A program made the translations under genes and the position numbers. The notes beneath the pieces were generated by a model that was not told where the DNA came from, made no database searches, and was given only the letters and a program-made list of their open reading frames with translations. 64,000 bases of DNA from Rariglobus sp041662485 (GTDB taxonomy: Bacteria > Verrucomicrobiota > Verrucomicrobiia > Opitutales > Opitutaceae), in NCBI GenBank assembly GCA_041662485.1, contig JBAZSJ010000027.1, forward strand, positions 1-64,000, given 5' to 3'. Positions 49,501 to 56,276 of this stretch are shown here, one piece after another; positions within the stretch are counted from its first letter, which is position 1, and the number at the start of each line of letters is the position of its first letter.

Positions 49501-50139
49501 ACCGGCCACCCGATGAACGCCTACCTCGGCCTCGCCGACGCGCTCGACACCTTCGCTCCCGACGAACTCCTCCAGCAAGGCGACCGCGTCGAGTTCCGCC
49601 TCTGCGGCATCGCCAGCAACCTCGTCAAAAAACTCGCGAAGAAAGACAACCGCCCGTGGTTCATGTTCACGCTCTCGACGAAGAAAGCGTCGCTCCAGCT
49701 CAACATGTTTGCCGACGCCACCGCGAAGTGGGCCGTCAACCTCGCCGAGAACGCGCAGGTCGTCATCCTAGGCAACATCATCGTCGGCCAGGAGGGCCCG
49801 CGCATCAACGTGAAGGAATGCCGCCCGCTCGAAGCCTATGTGATGGGCAACATCAAACGCGTGACCTGGCTGCTCCACCCGCACCACAAAGAGCTCAACG
49901 ACTTCCTTCGCGCCCTCCGCACGACTCTCGATAAAAACGCCGGTTCGACCCACACCAGCCTCGGCTTCCTCTTCGAAGACCGCATCACCGCCCTCTCCGA
50001 CATCAGCGGCGCGTTGGGATGGAAACTCACACCCGCCAAGTTCCAGGAATTCCGCACCCACCCTTGCGTCGCCGGCGTCCAACTCGAAACCAAGCACCTC
50101 GAAATCGCCGACGACCGCAAGTGGTCGAAGAAATTCTAA
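46504..50139 (+). CDS. dnaE: DNA polymerase III alpha subunit DnaE
   Basis: 1211 residues from GTG. PHP domain with FVHLHVHTDYSLLDGACRID and LALTDHGNMFG, polymerase palm with GPGRGSGAGCLVAYVLGITN, catalytic Asp pair in PPDFDIDFCMRRR and Asp in LLKMDFLGLKTL, fingers with IALYRPGPMEWIPDYVRG, helix-hairpin-helix (FADFDDFVSRVDAKALNKRV), and an OB fold near the C-terminus. Replicative C-family polymerase. The start is uncertain: an in-frame TTG 51 bases upstream is possible. The stop overlaps the stop of the convergent SanA-like gene by four bases. Confidence 0.93.
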   Translation: MSSAASNFVHLHVHTDYSLLDGACRIDRLMQRACDMGMKALALTDHGNMFGAIEFYNAAKSKGIKPLIGCEIYIVESSRLEKTGKSEDGKSYYHMGLLAKNLTGYQNLLKLVSDAHLKGFYYKPRADLETLAKYADGLIGFTGCLAAIVPQHLLHDRYEEARKACGRFVEIFGRENYFVEIQDHGIPEQLKIIPDLLKLAEEFNLKVICTNDVHYVNHSDAAPHDAMLCIQTGAKIEEENRMKFTGSQFYLKSRDEMLTLFGERPDSLDNTQLVADMCDLSIPFPKGSERYPRYPLPVEITSRKLAPLAYLAELCAAGLTHRYGFDPAEIATHPVVAARLAPLLALAPGQKPTPPDYTGLTQHEELVLRLHYELSIIGLTGFVDYFLVVWDFINWARTKNIPVGPGRGSGAGCLVAYVLGITNLDPLRFKLLFERFLNPERVSPPDFDIDFCMRRRVEVIDYVRQKYGNDCVANIITYGTLGAKAVIRDVSRVNNLPYADADRLAKMIPDELEMTLEKAVEKSAELRTELDRNPVAKKIFESARVLEGMVRNTGKHAAGIIITDRPLDEFVPLTLQEGDVTVQFDMSAVGKLGLLKMDFLGLKTLTVIADAVANIRRSANPDFDIEKISLEDAKTFALLNSGRTTGVFQLESGGMQNLCRQISLSTVDEIVALIALYRPGPMEWIPDYVRGKKDPSTVTYPHPLLEAVCQETYGIMVYQEQVMEAAKVIAGYTLGGADMLRRAMGKKDAEAMAKERTKFVEGALRVNNIPAKTADAIFDILNKFAGYGFNKSHSAAYAILSYQTGYLKANYPAEFMAAMLSSELGNSEKVSHFVAECEAMGLQVLGPDVNESRDMFAPVGQKIRFGMAGIKGVGEGAALKVIEEREKNGPFADFDDFVSRVDAKALNKRVLEHLVKTGAFDFSGASRKKLFDNIDSSLAAAVANARDRAAGQSGFFDMLAEEAPAAKKSAVRDRQAEQEDDFTSADRLQFEKELLGFYVTGHPMNAYLGLADALDTFAPDELLQQGDRVEFRLCGIASNLVKKLAKKDNRPWFMFTLSTKKASLQLNMFADATAKWAVNLAENAQVVILGNIIVGQEGPRINVKECRPLEAYVMGNIKRVTWLLHPHHKELNDFLRALRTTLDKNAGSTHTSLGFLFEDRITALSDISGALGWKLTPAKFQEFRTHPCVAGVQLETKHLEIADDRKWSKKF

Positions 50140-50741
50140 GCGTCTTTCTCGCCCTCGGGATTATAGCTCCGAATAAAATAACTCAGATACCCGAAGAATT
50201 CCCTCACGGATGAGTAAACATCCCGGATTTCAAAAAAACGGGCGTGAGCGGAGTAAACCGCAGGAATACCAAAACGCTCCAAAGCCAGTCGTGCGCGCGG
50301 CAGATGGTAATACTGCGAGACCACAAGCACACGGCTGAGCTTCAGTTGCTTCGCAAAGGCCCGTGTGTTTTTGGCACTCATAAACGTTGTGGTGCCCAAA
50401 CTATCCACGATCACCCTTTCCTTGGGAATTCCATGGGCTACGAGGTAGTTTTTCATAACCAGAGCTTCGTCAAAACCTTCCTTCCCCAGTCCACCGCTGA
50501 CGATCACCGTCGGAAAATAACCTTCTCGATAAAGCTCCAGCGTCCTGTCGAGGCGCGCACGCAATCTTGGCGAAGGTGTGCCATCCAACTCGACCTTGTT
50601 GCCCAATACCAAAGCGATGTCGGCTTTGCCCAAATGATCATCGAGCCCGGATATCACGAGCGCCGACGTCCCTAAAAAAAGCCCGATGACCGGGACAACG
50701 CACAGAATAAATACCAGTCTCTTTAAACGGGATCGTTTCAT
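50136..50741 (-). CDS. SanA/YdcF-like DUF218 membrane protein
   Basis: 201 residues. One N-terminal membrane helix (LVFILCVVPVIGLFLGTSALV), then a DUF218 domain: ADIALVLGNKVELDGTPSPR, LDRTLELYREGYFPTVIVSGG, VDSLGTTTFMSAKNTRAFAK, VVSQYYHLPRARLALERFGI. SanA relatives affect envelope permeability to vancomycin; YdcF binds SAM. AT-richer than dnaE. It ends with a 4-base overlap of dnaE (convergent). Confidence 0.82.
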   Translation of the reverse strand: MKRSRLKRLVFILCVVPVIGLFLGTSALVISGLDDHLGKADIALVLGNKVELDGTPSPRLRARLDRTLELYREGYFPTVIVSGGLGKEGFDEALVMKNYLVAHGIPKERVIVDSLGTTTFMSAKNTRAFAKQLKLSRVLVVSQYYHLPRARLALERFGIPAVYSAHARFFEIRDVYSSVREFFGYLSYFIRSYNPEGEKDA

Positions 50742-50810
50742 CCGTGTCTTATATCTGAAAAGCTCAAATCAGACACAAGGAAAGCCCCGTAGAATTTGCC
50801 CTTCCCTGCA

Positions 50811-50868
50811 TTTCCTCCGTGACCTCCGTGCCCGCCTCTGTGACCTCTGTGTAACTCTCCGTCTCCGA
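50811..50868. repeat. 9-bp phased repeat, CCTCCGTGA form
   Basis: CCTCCGTGA-CCTCCGTGC-CCG-CCTCTGTGA-CCTCTGTGT, shortly before the RsmB-like gene. It has the same 9-bp phase as the TTTCGTGTG and CCTTTGCGG forms. Confidence 0.6.
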
Positions 50869-50883
50869 CTCTCCTCCCTTTCC

Positions 50884-52041
50884 ATGCCCGACTCCACCCT
50901 CCTCAACCGCGCCACGCTCATCATCGACCAGGTCACCGCCGAGAAACCGGCCGACTACGTCCTGCGCGGTGAACTCGGCGCCGCCAAATACCTCGAACCC
51001 GAGGAAAAACGCGACATCAGCCACGCGGTCTTTGCCTACTACCGCTGGTTCGGATGGCTCGATGAAAAGGCCTCCACCCAGGCCCGCGTCGCCTCCGCCA
51101 TCGAGCTCCAGCGCAAGTTCGACGCCGACCCCTCCTCCGTAAAACCCGAGACCCTCGCCGCCCGCGCCGTCCCCGCCTGGGTCGCCTCCGAGATCGACCT
51201 CACCCCCGCCTACCTCCGCCACCTCCAGTCCCCACCAGCCCTCTGGATCCGCGTCCAAAAAGAATTCGCCGCCGCCCTCCCCCGCACCCTCGGCAACTGC
51301 ACCCCCGCACAGAGTAACCTATTGGGTTACTCTGTGTTTCCCAAAAACACGCCGGCCACCGCCCTCGCCTACTCCGGCAAGACCGATCTCTACAAAACCT
51401 CCGAGTTTCAAAAAGGCGTCTTCGAGATTCAGGACCTCGCCTCCCAACTCGTCGGCCACGCCGCCGCTCCCAAGCCCGGCGAAACCTGGTGGGACGCCTG
51501 CGCCGGCCAGGGCGGCAAGACGCTCCACCTCGCCGAGCTGATGGAAAACAAAGGCCTCATCTGGGCCACCGACCGCAACACCGGCCGCCTTGCCGCCCTC
51601 CGCAAACGCGCCGCCCGCGCCCAGGTCTTCAACTACCGCGCCAACACCTGGAACGGCGGCCCCTTCCTCCCCACCAAGACCAAGTTCGACGGCATCCTCA
51701 TCGACGCCCCGTGCAGCGGCGTCGGCACCTGGCAGCGCAATCCCCACGCCCGCTGGACGACCACGCCCGACGACGTCAAGGAACTCGCCGAAATCCAGCT
51801 CCAGCTCCTCAACCACGCCGCCGGCGCGCTCAAACCCGGCGGACGCCTCGTCTACGCCGTCTGCACTCTCACCAAGAGCGAGACCACCGCCATCGCCAAC
51901 GCCTTCACCGCCGCCCACCCCGAGTTCGAACCGTCTCCGGTCTTCGCCTCCGATCCTTCCGCCAACCCGCAATTCTTTATCCAGCCCCAAGAGTTCAATT
52001 CCAACGGCATGTTCATCGCCACGTGGAAACGGAAAAACTGA
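50884..52041 (+). CDS. RsmB/NOL1-NOP2-Sun family RNA m5C methyltransferase
   Basis: 385 residues. RNA cytosine-C5 methyltransferase: FEIQDLASQLVGHAAAPKPG, motif I WWDACAGQGGKTLHLAELM, ATDRNTGRLAALRKRAAR, catalytic DAPCSGVGTWQRNPHARW and VYAVCTLTKSE (the two cysteines), ending with FNSNGMFIATWK. The N-terminal NusB-like part (LIIDQVTAEKPADYVLRGEL) fits RsmB. Residues about 144-153 (QSNLLGYSVF) are encoded by a 23-bp palindrome that looks inserted. Target is probably 16S rRNA or tRNA. Confidence 0.85.
   Translation: MPDSTLLNRATLIIDQVTAEKPADYVLRGELGAAKYLEPEEKRDISHAVFAYYRWFGWLDEKASTQARVASAIELQRKFDADPSSVKPETLAARAVPAWVASEIDLTPAYLRHLQSPPALWIRVQKEFAAALPRTLGNCTPAQSNLLGYSVFPKNTPATALAYSGKTDLYKTSEFQKGVFEIQDLASQLVGHAAAPKPGETWWDACAGQGGKTLHLAELMENKGLIWATDRNTGRLAALRKRAARAQVFNYRANTWNGGPFLPTKTKFDGILIDAPCSGVGTWQRNPHARWTTTPDDVKELAEIQLQLLNHAAGALKPGGRLVYAVCTLTKSETTAIANAFTAAHPEFEPSPVFASDPSANPQFFIQPQEFNSNGMFIATWKRKN
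51311..51333. repeat. 23-bp palindrome in coding sequence (family F)
   Basis: AGAGTAACCTATTGGGTTAC followed by TCT: perfect-looking inverted arms around TATT. It is much richer in A/T than the surrounding gene and in frame. Related to 52455-52477. Confidence 0.75.
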
Positions 52042-52084
52042 TTTTTAACGCAAGGATTGCAAAGGCCTCGAAGAGTCCCATTCG

Positions 52085-52122
52085 CTTCGGTTATCCTTTG
52101 CGGTCTTTGCGACCTTTGCGTT
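52085..52122. repeat. 9-bp phased repeat CCTTTGCGG form
   Basis: TCCTTTGCGG-TCTTTGCGA-CCTTTGCGT runs into TTGAAAAA, where the TTG is the only plausible start of the next gene. A relative is at 58778-58820. Confidence 0.65.
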
Positions 52123-52903
52123 GAAAAATTCCGCCAAAATCTCCGCCGCCACCGTCCGCGCCGACTTCAACGACCCGCTCGCCGTCGTCCACTACGCGCA
52201 CGCCGCCCACCACCTCGGCCTCTGGGAATCCGAACGCCTCTTGATCGAGTGCTTCTTCACCGACAAGTCCGCCCGCCTCCTCGAAGCTGGCTGCGGAGCC
52301 GGCCGCGTGACCCTCGGCCTATGGGAAGCCGGTTACTCCAACCTCACCGCCTTCGATTTCGCCGAAGACCTAGTTGACCAGGCCCGCAGCCTCTTCGCCA
52401 AACGCGCCGCCTCCTCCATCCCCGTCCACCACGCCGACGCCACCCGCCTGACAAAGTGTCACCTATTAGGTGACATTCCATTCGACGGCGTGCTCTTCAT
52501 GTTCAACGGCCTCATGCAGATTCCCGGACGCGACAACCGCCGCGTCGCCCTGCGCGAACTCGCCGCCGTCGTCTGCCCCGGCGCGCCGTTTCTCTTCACC
52601 ACGCACGACCGCGACCATTCGCGCGCCGAAAAAGCCGCCTGGCGGCTCGAAGCCCTCCGCTGGGCCAACGGCACGCAGGACCCGCGCCTCCTCGAATACG
52701 GCGACCGCTACTTCGAGGACGACGTCGGCAGCCGCACCTTCATGCACCTGCCCGACCGCGCCGAAATCCTCGAAGACCTCGCCGCCACCGGCTGGGTGCA
52801 CGAGCACGACATCATGCGCCGCGACGTCGCCAAGGAATCCCGCAAGGTCGAGGATTTCTCCGACGAGTGCCGCTTCTGGGTCGCCCGCCGCGCAGGAGCA
52901 TAA
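52121..52903 (+). CDS. SAM-dependent methyltransferase, class I
   Basis: 260 residues. Motif I LLEAGCGAGRVTLGLWEAG, then TAFDFAEDLVDQARSLF, GVLFMFNGLMQIPGRDNR and FLFTTHDRDHSRAEK. Small-molecule or protein-residue methyltransferase of unknown substrate. The chosen start is TTG at the 3' end of a phased repeat (no ATG/GTG upstream of the conserved RADFNDPLAVVHYAH). TKCHLLGDIPFD (about 112-123) is encoded by a second family F palindrome. It follows the RsmB-like gene by 80 bp. Confidence 0.75.
   Translation: MKNSAKISAATVRADFNDPLAVVHYAHAAHHLGLWESERLLIECFFTDKSARLLEAGCGAGRVTLGLWEAGYSNLTAFDFAEDLVDQARSLFAKRAASSIPVHHADATRLTKCHLLGDIPFDGVLFMFNGLMQIPGRDNRRVALRELAAVVCPGAPFLFTTHDRDHSRAEKAAWRLEALRWANGTQDPRLLEYGDRYFEDDVGSRTFMHLPDRAEILEDLAATGWVHEHDIMRRDVAKESRKVEDFSDECRFWVARRAGA
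52455..52477. repeat. 23-bp palindrome in coding sequence (family F)
   Basis: AGTGTCACCTATTAGGTGAC followed by ATT: inverted arms around TATT, in frame within the methyltransferase. Same length and centre as 51311-51333. Confidence 0.75.
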
Positions 52904-52917
52904 CCCGACAACCGAAA

Positions 52918-53952
52918 TCAGGTCGCGCGCGCCCGCACCGAATCTCCGTCCTGCCAGACGCCGTCCACCATCACCGTCTTGGGCCGCGCGGGAATGCCGT
53001 ATTCGTTGGTCTCCATCTGCTCGACCACTAGATCCACCACCTTGCGCCCGGCCTCCCGGCGCATCTGGTTGATCCCCGCGATGGCGCTGTCGCCGGCCAG
53101 GCAGTCGAGCGACACAAAGCCCATGTCCTTCGGCATGCGCACGCCGACCGACCGCAGGGCATCATAGGCGGGCAGGCCGTTGCCGATCACCGCATCGGGC
53201 TGGTAACGCTCGATCCACTCCTTCAGCTCCGCCGTGTTCCAATCCTTCAAAAGCAGGGGCGGAACGGCCAGCGTCCCGTGCACCCGGTATTCGTGCGCCA
53301 GATAGCCGGACAGCCAGCCGTCGTTCACACGATCCTCGCTCTCAACCGTGTTGACATACCCCACGCGACGATAACCCCGGTGCCGCAGGTTCCGGAGCGC
53401 GAGCACCGCCCCCTGGAAATGATGATGCGTCGCGCGATGCAGGTTGGGACGGATCACCGTGTAGCTGGTCGTCGCCGCGGCAAAAAAACTCCAGTTCAGC
53501 GAAACGCGTCCGCGCGGCTGTATCTTCGAGAGCAACACCACCCCGCGGATGCCGCGCGCGTGCAGGATACGCCCGAGGCGCGCCGTGCTCACGCCGGGTT
53601 GCGCCGCCCAAAATTCCTCCAGATCGTAGCCGAGTTCGGCCGCGCGCTCGCAGATGCCCGCATGCAACTCCTGCCCGCGCGCGTCCTTTCGCCAAGCCCC
53701 CGGCTCATCCCACCAGCTGAGCAACGCCAGTTTCTCCCGCAGACGGTTGGTGCGCGAGGAGCGCAGCTGCGTCATCAGGTTCGAGACCAGAGCGTTTCTC
53801 GTATAGCCGTTTTCCCTGGCGATCTTCTGGATCCGGTTGCGCGCGACCGGCGAGATCTTGGGATCGTTGCGCAACGCGAGCGAGACGGTGGTATGGGAAC
53901 ACTTCGCGAGATGCGCAATGCCGCGAATCGTGATGCTGGGGGGCCTGGGGAT
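52918..53952 (-). CDS. LacI-family transcriptional regulator, apparent ATC start
   Basis: 344 residues. N-terminal HTH: SITIRGIAHLAKCSHTTVSL, then ALRNDPKISPVARNRIQKIA. The periplasmic-binding-like effector domain follows (GVVLLSKIQPRGRVSL, RRVGYVNTVESEDRVNDGWL, PDAVIGNGLPAYDALRSVGV, MGFVSLDC, SAIAGINQMRREAG). The HTH requires reading upstream of the first standard start (TTG at 53874, inside the HTH). The only sensible position is ATC at 53950-53952, giving MPRPPSITIRGI if initiated there, with GGGGGAAG 12 bases upstream. It probably regulates a sugar locus elsewhere. Confidence 0.78.
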   Translation of the reverse strand: MPRPPSITIRGIAHLAKCSHTTVSLALRNDPKISPVARNRIQKIARENGYTRNALVSNLMTQLRSSRTNRLREKLALLSWWDEPGAWRKDARGQELHAGICERAAELGYDLEEFWAAQPGVSTARLGRILHARGIRGVVLLSKIQPRGRVSLNWSFFAAATTSYTVIRPNLHRATHHHFQGAVLALRNLRHRGYRRVGYVNTVESEDRVNDGWLSGYLAHEYRVHGTLAVPPLLLKDWNTAELKEWIERYQPDAVIGNGLPAYDALRSVGVRMPKDMGFVSLDCLAGDSAIAGINQMRREAGRKVVDLVVEQMETNEYGIPARPKTVMVDGVWQDGDSVRARAT

Positions 53953-54081
53953 GGCGGCAAACTGCTTCCCCCGAAACCCCGGGTCAAGAAACCGGCGCCC
54001 CGGAGATGGTTTACGGTCAACTTGATTTCTCCGCCACCTTCACGTTTCACCGCCGGCTTGCTCCGCCACCTTCCCTCGCCC

Positions 54082-54945
54082 ATGTTGACCGGCTTTCCCA
54101 TGCCCGACTTCACCGATCGCAACTGGCTCTGGTTCGCCACCGCATTTTACCTCACGGGGTTTGTGCTGGGCACCATCGCCCTGCTTCGGGAGCGCCGGCA
54201 GTCCCTCGCCGTCACCTACGCCATCGTCCTGGCCGGCTTCCTTATCCAGACCGTCGGCCTCTATCAGCGCGGTCTCGCCGTCAAGGGCTGCCCTCTGGGC
54301 AACACGTTCGAGATTTTCCAATTTACCGCGTGGTCGGCCATCGCCCTCTACCTCGTCGTCGGCGTGACGTTTCGCCTGAGTCTCCTCGGCTACTTCACCT
54401 CCCTGCTGTCGGCCGTTCTCACGTCCGTCTCGCTCGCCATCCCCGCCTGGGACGCCACCCGCCGCGTCGGCGCGTTCGGCGGCAATCCGTGGATCGAGTT
54501 TCACGCCGCCCTCGCCCTCTTCAGCTACGGCGTGTTCGCCCTCCTCGCCCTCACCTCGGTCATGTATCTGCTCCAGGTGTTCAGCCTCAAGAAGCGGCAC
54601 CTCCACGGGGTGTTCGCCTTCCTGCCGTCCATCCGCGACCTCGACCACATCAACCTCCGCCTGCTCACCGCCGGCGTGGCCATCCTCTCCGCCTCCCTCG
54701 CCGTCGGCTCCGTCTACTGGCTGCCGGATCTCGACACCGTCAACCTCGCCAAGATCATCACCACCCTCGCCGTGTGGGCCGCCTACGCCGTCGTCCTCGG
54801 CCTGCGTCTCAAGGCCGTGCTCATCTCAAAAAAGTTCGCCTGGACCTGCATCCTGCTCTTCGCCGCCGCCCTGCTTTCGCTCCAGCCGGTCAACTCCAGC
54901 CGCCAGCCCCTGTCCGCCTCGCCGCCCGCGGCCGCCTCGCGATGA
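54082..54945 (+). CDS. HemX/CcsA-like cytochrome c assembly-family membrane protein
   Basis: 287 residues with about eight helices. CcsA/HemX features: VGLYQRGLAVKGCPLGNTFE, FTAWSAIALYLVVGVTF, NPWIEFHAALALFSYGVFAL, MYLLQVFSLKKRHLHG and LDHINLRLLTAGVAI. In the hem operon relatives (HemX) modulate HemA levels; in cytochrome c system II they handle haem. The stop overlaps the ATG of hemA (ATGA), so the pair is coupled, favouring the HemX interpretation. ATG at MLTGFPMPDF; an upstream in-frame extension overlaps the LacI gene and is rejected. Confidence 0.85.
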   Translation: MLTGFPMPDFTDRNWLWFATAFYLTGFVLGTIALLRERRQSLAVTYAIVLAGFLIQTVGLYQRGLAVKGCPLGNTFEIFQFTAWSAIALYLVVGVTFRLSLLGYFTSLLSAVLTSVSLAIPAWDATRRVGAFGGNPWIEFHAALALFSYGVFALLALTSVMYLLQVFSLKKRHLHGVFAFLPSIRDLDHINLRLLTAGVAILSASLAVGSVYWLPDLDTVNLAKIITTLAVWAAYAVVLGLRLKAVLISKKFAWTCILLFAAALLSLQPVNSSRQPLSASPPAAASR

Positions 54946-55979
54946 GCGACCCAGCCGCCACGTTTTTCCTGATCGGCGCGAGCCATCAAACCGCGCCTCT
55001 ACAGTTGCGCGAACGCCTCGCGCTCACCCCGGACAAGCTCCCCTCGTTTCACGCCGCGCTCGGCGCGCTCCAAGGCCTGCGCGAGATCACCGTCCTCAAC
55101 ACCTGCAACCGCGTCGAGTTCTACGGCGTAGCCGAGTCCCCCGCCGCCGTCGCCCGCCTGCAGGAGACTTTCTGCGCGTTCCAAGGCCTGCCGCCCGACG
55201 CCTTCGCCGCCATCTGCCGGCAGGCGCACGGCCGCGCCGCCATCGAGCACCTCCTCTCCGTCGCCTGCGGCATCGAGTCCCAGATGCTCGGCGAGACCGA
55301 AATCCTCGGACAGGTGAAGGACGCCTACGCCGATGCCCAGACGCGCCGCACCACCGGCCCCGTGCTCAACCGCGTTTTCCAGAAAACCTTCCAATACGCG
55401 AAGCACGTCCGCACCCACACCGCCATCAACGAAGGCCAGATCAGCATCGCAAACGTCGCGGTGGACCTCGCGCTAAAGATCTTCGGCGACCTTTCCTCGA
55501 CGCGCATCCTCCTCCTCGGCGCCGGCGACATCGGCGAGAAAACCGCCAAGGCCTTCCAGAGCCGCGGCGCCGCCTCGCTCACCGTCGCCAGCCGCACGCT
55601 CGGCCGCGCGATGGAGCTCGCCACCGCGTTCAACGGCACCGCCCTGCCGTGGCAACACGTCACCGAAAAGCTCGGCGACTACTCCATCGTCGTCGGTTCC
55701 ACCGCCGCGCCCGACATCGTCGTCAGCACCGCCGACGTGACCGCCGCCATGAAGAAACGCCGCGCCGAGCCGCTCTTCTTCATAGATCTCGCCCTGCCCC
55801 GCGACATTGATGCCGCGGTGGCGAAGCTGGACAACGTCTTCCTCTACAACCTCGACGACCTCGCGAAGATCGCCGAGGAAAACCTCGCCGCCCGCACCGC
55901 GCAGGTCTCCCACGCCCGCCAGATCGTCGGCGAGAAGGCCGAGGCCATCTGGAAACAGATCGAGGCGCAGGCGTCCTGA
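54942..55979 (+). CDS. hemA: Glutamyl-tRNA reductase HemA, short form
   Basis: 345 residues. First step of C5 tetrapyrrole synthesis: reduces Glu-tRNA to glutamate-1-semialdehyde with NADPH. GASHQTAPLQLRERL, nucleophile C55 in VLNTCNRVEFYG, CGIESQMLGETEILGQVKDAY, GQISIANVAVDL, LLLGAGDIGEKTAKAF, and FFIDLALPRDID all fit. It ends soon after YNLDDLAKIAEENLAARTAQ, so the C-terminal dimerisation domain of the usual 415-430 residue enzymes is missing. The chlamydial enzymes are also short (recalled, not checked). Confidence 0.92.
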   Translation: MSDPAATFFLIGASHQTAPLQLRERLALTPDKLPSFHAALGALQGLREITVLNTCNRVEFYGVAESPAAVARLQETFCAFQGLPPDAFAAICRQAHGRAAIEHLLSVACGIESQMLGETEILGQVKDAYADAQTRRTTGPVLNRVFQKTFQYAKHVRTHTAINEGQISIANVAVDLALKIFGDLSSTRILLLGAGDIGEKTAKAFQSRGAASLTVASRTLGRAMELATAFNGTALPWQHVTEKLGDYSIVVGSTAAPDIVVSTADVTAAMKKRRAEPLFFIDLALPRDIDAAVAKLDNVFLYNLDDLAKIAEENLAARTAQVSHARQIVGEKAEAIWKQIEAQAS

Positions 55980-55989
55980 GTGCCGTGAA

Positions 55990-56047
55990 AAGTAGAAGCG
56001 GCATCTTGCCGCTTTTCCTATTTTGAAACGCGGCAAGATGCCGCGTC
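55990..56047. repeat. Double GCGGCATCTTGCCGC palindrome (family E)
   Basis: GTAGAAGCGGCATCTTGCCG on one side and CGCGGCAAGATGCCGCGTC on the other, forming a long hairpin right after hemA. It may terminate the hemXA transcript. Confidence 0.75.
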
Positions 56048-56276
56048 ACCTTTAACTGACGCGCCACCCAATCCGTCGCCTGCCTGGCCGTATCCTCGCG
56101 AAGCCGACGGCTTTGCATCCAGAAGGCCTGCTTACCCGCCGAACGGACCTCTCTTCAGGTTGCCCTCATTTAAGCGTCCCGTGGAGATAAAGCATTGCCA
56201 TCAACCGCCGACTCCCGCGACATTTATCCCTTTTATTTCAGACAGCCCCCCCGCAGCAGCAAGCCCCCCAAACATC

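Noticed and set aside
53278..54081. Upstream part of the HemX-like reading frame
   Set aside because: It is antisense to the LacI regulator and has no membrane helices; ATG at 54082 starts the first helix region.
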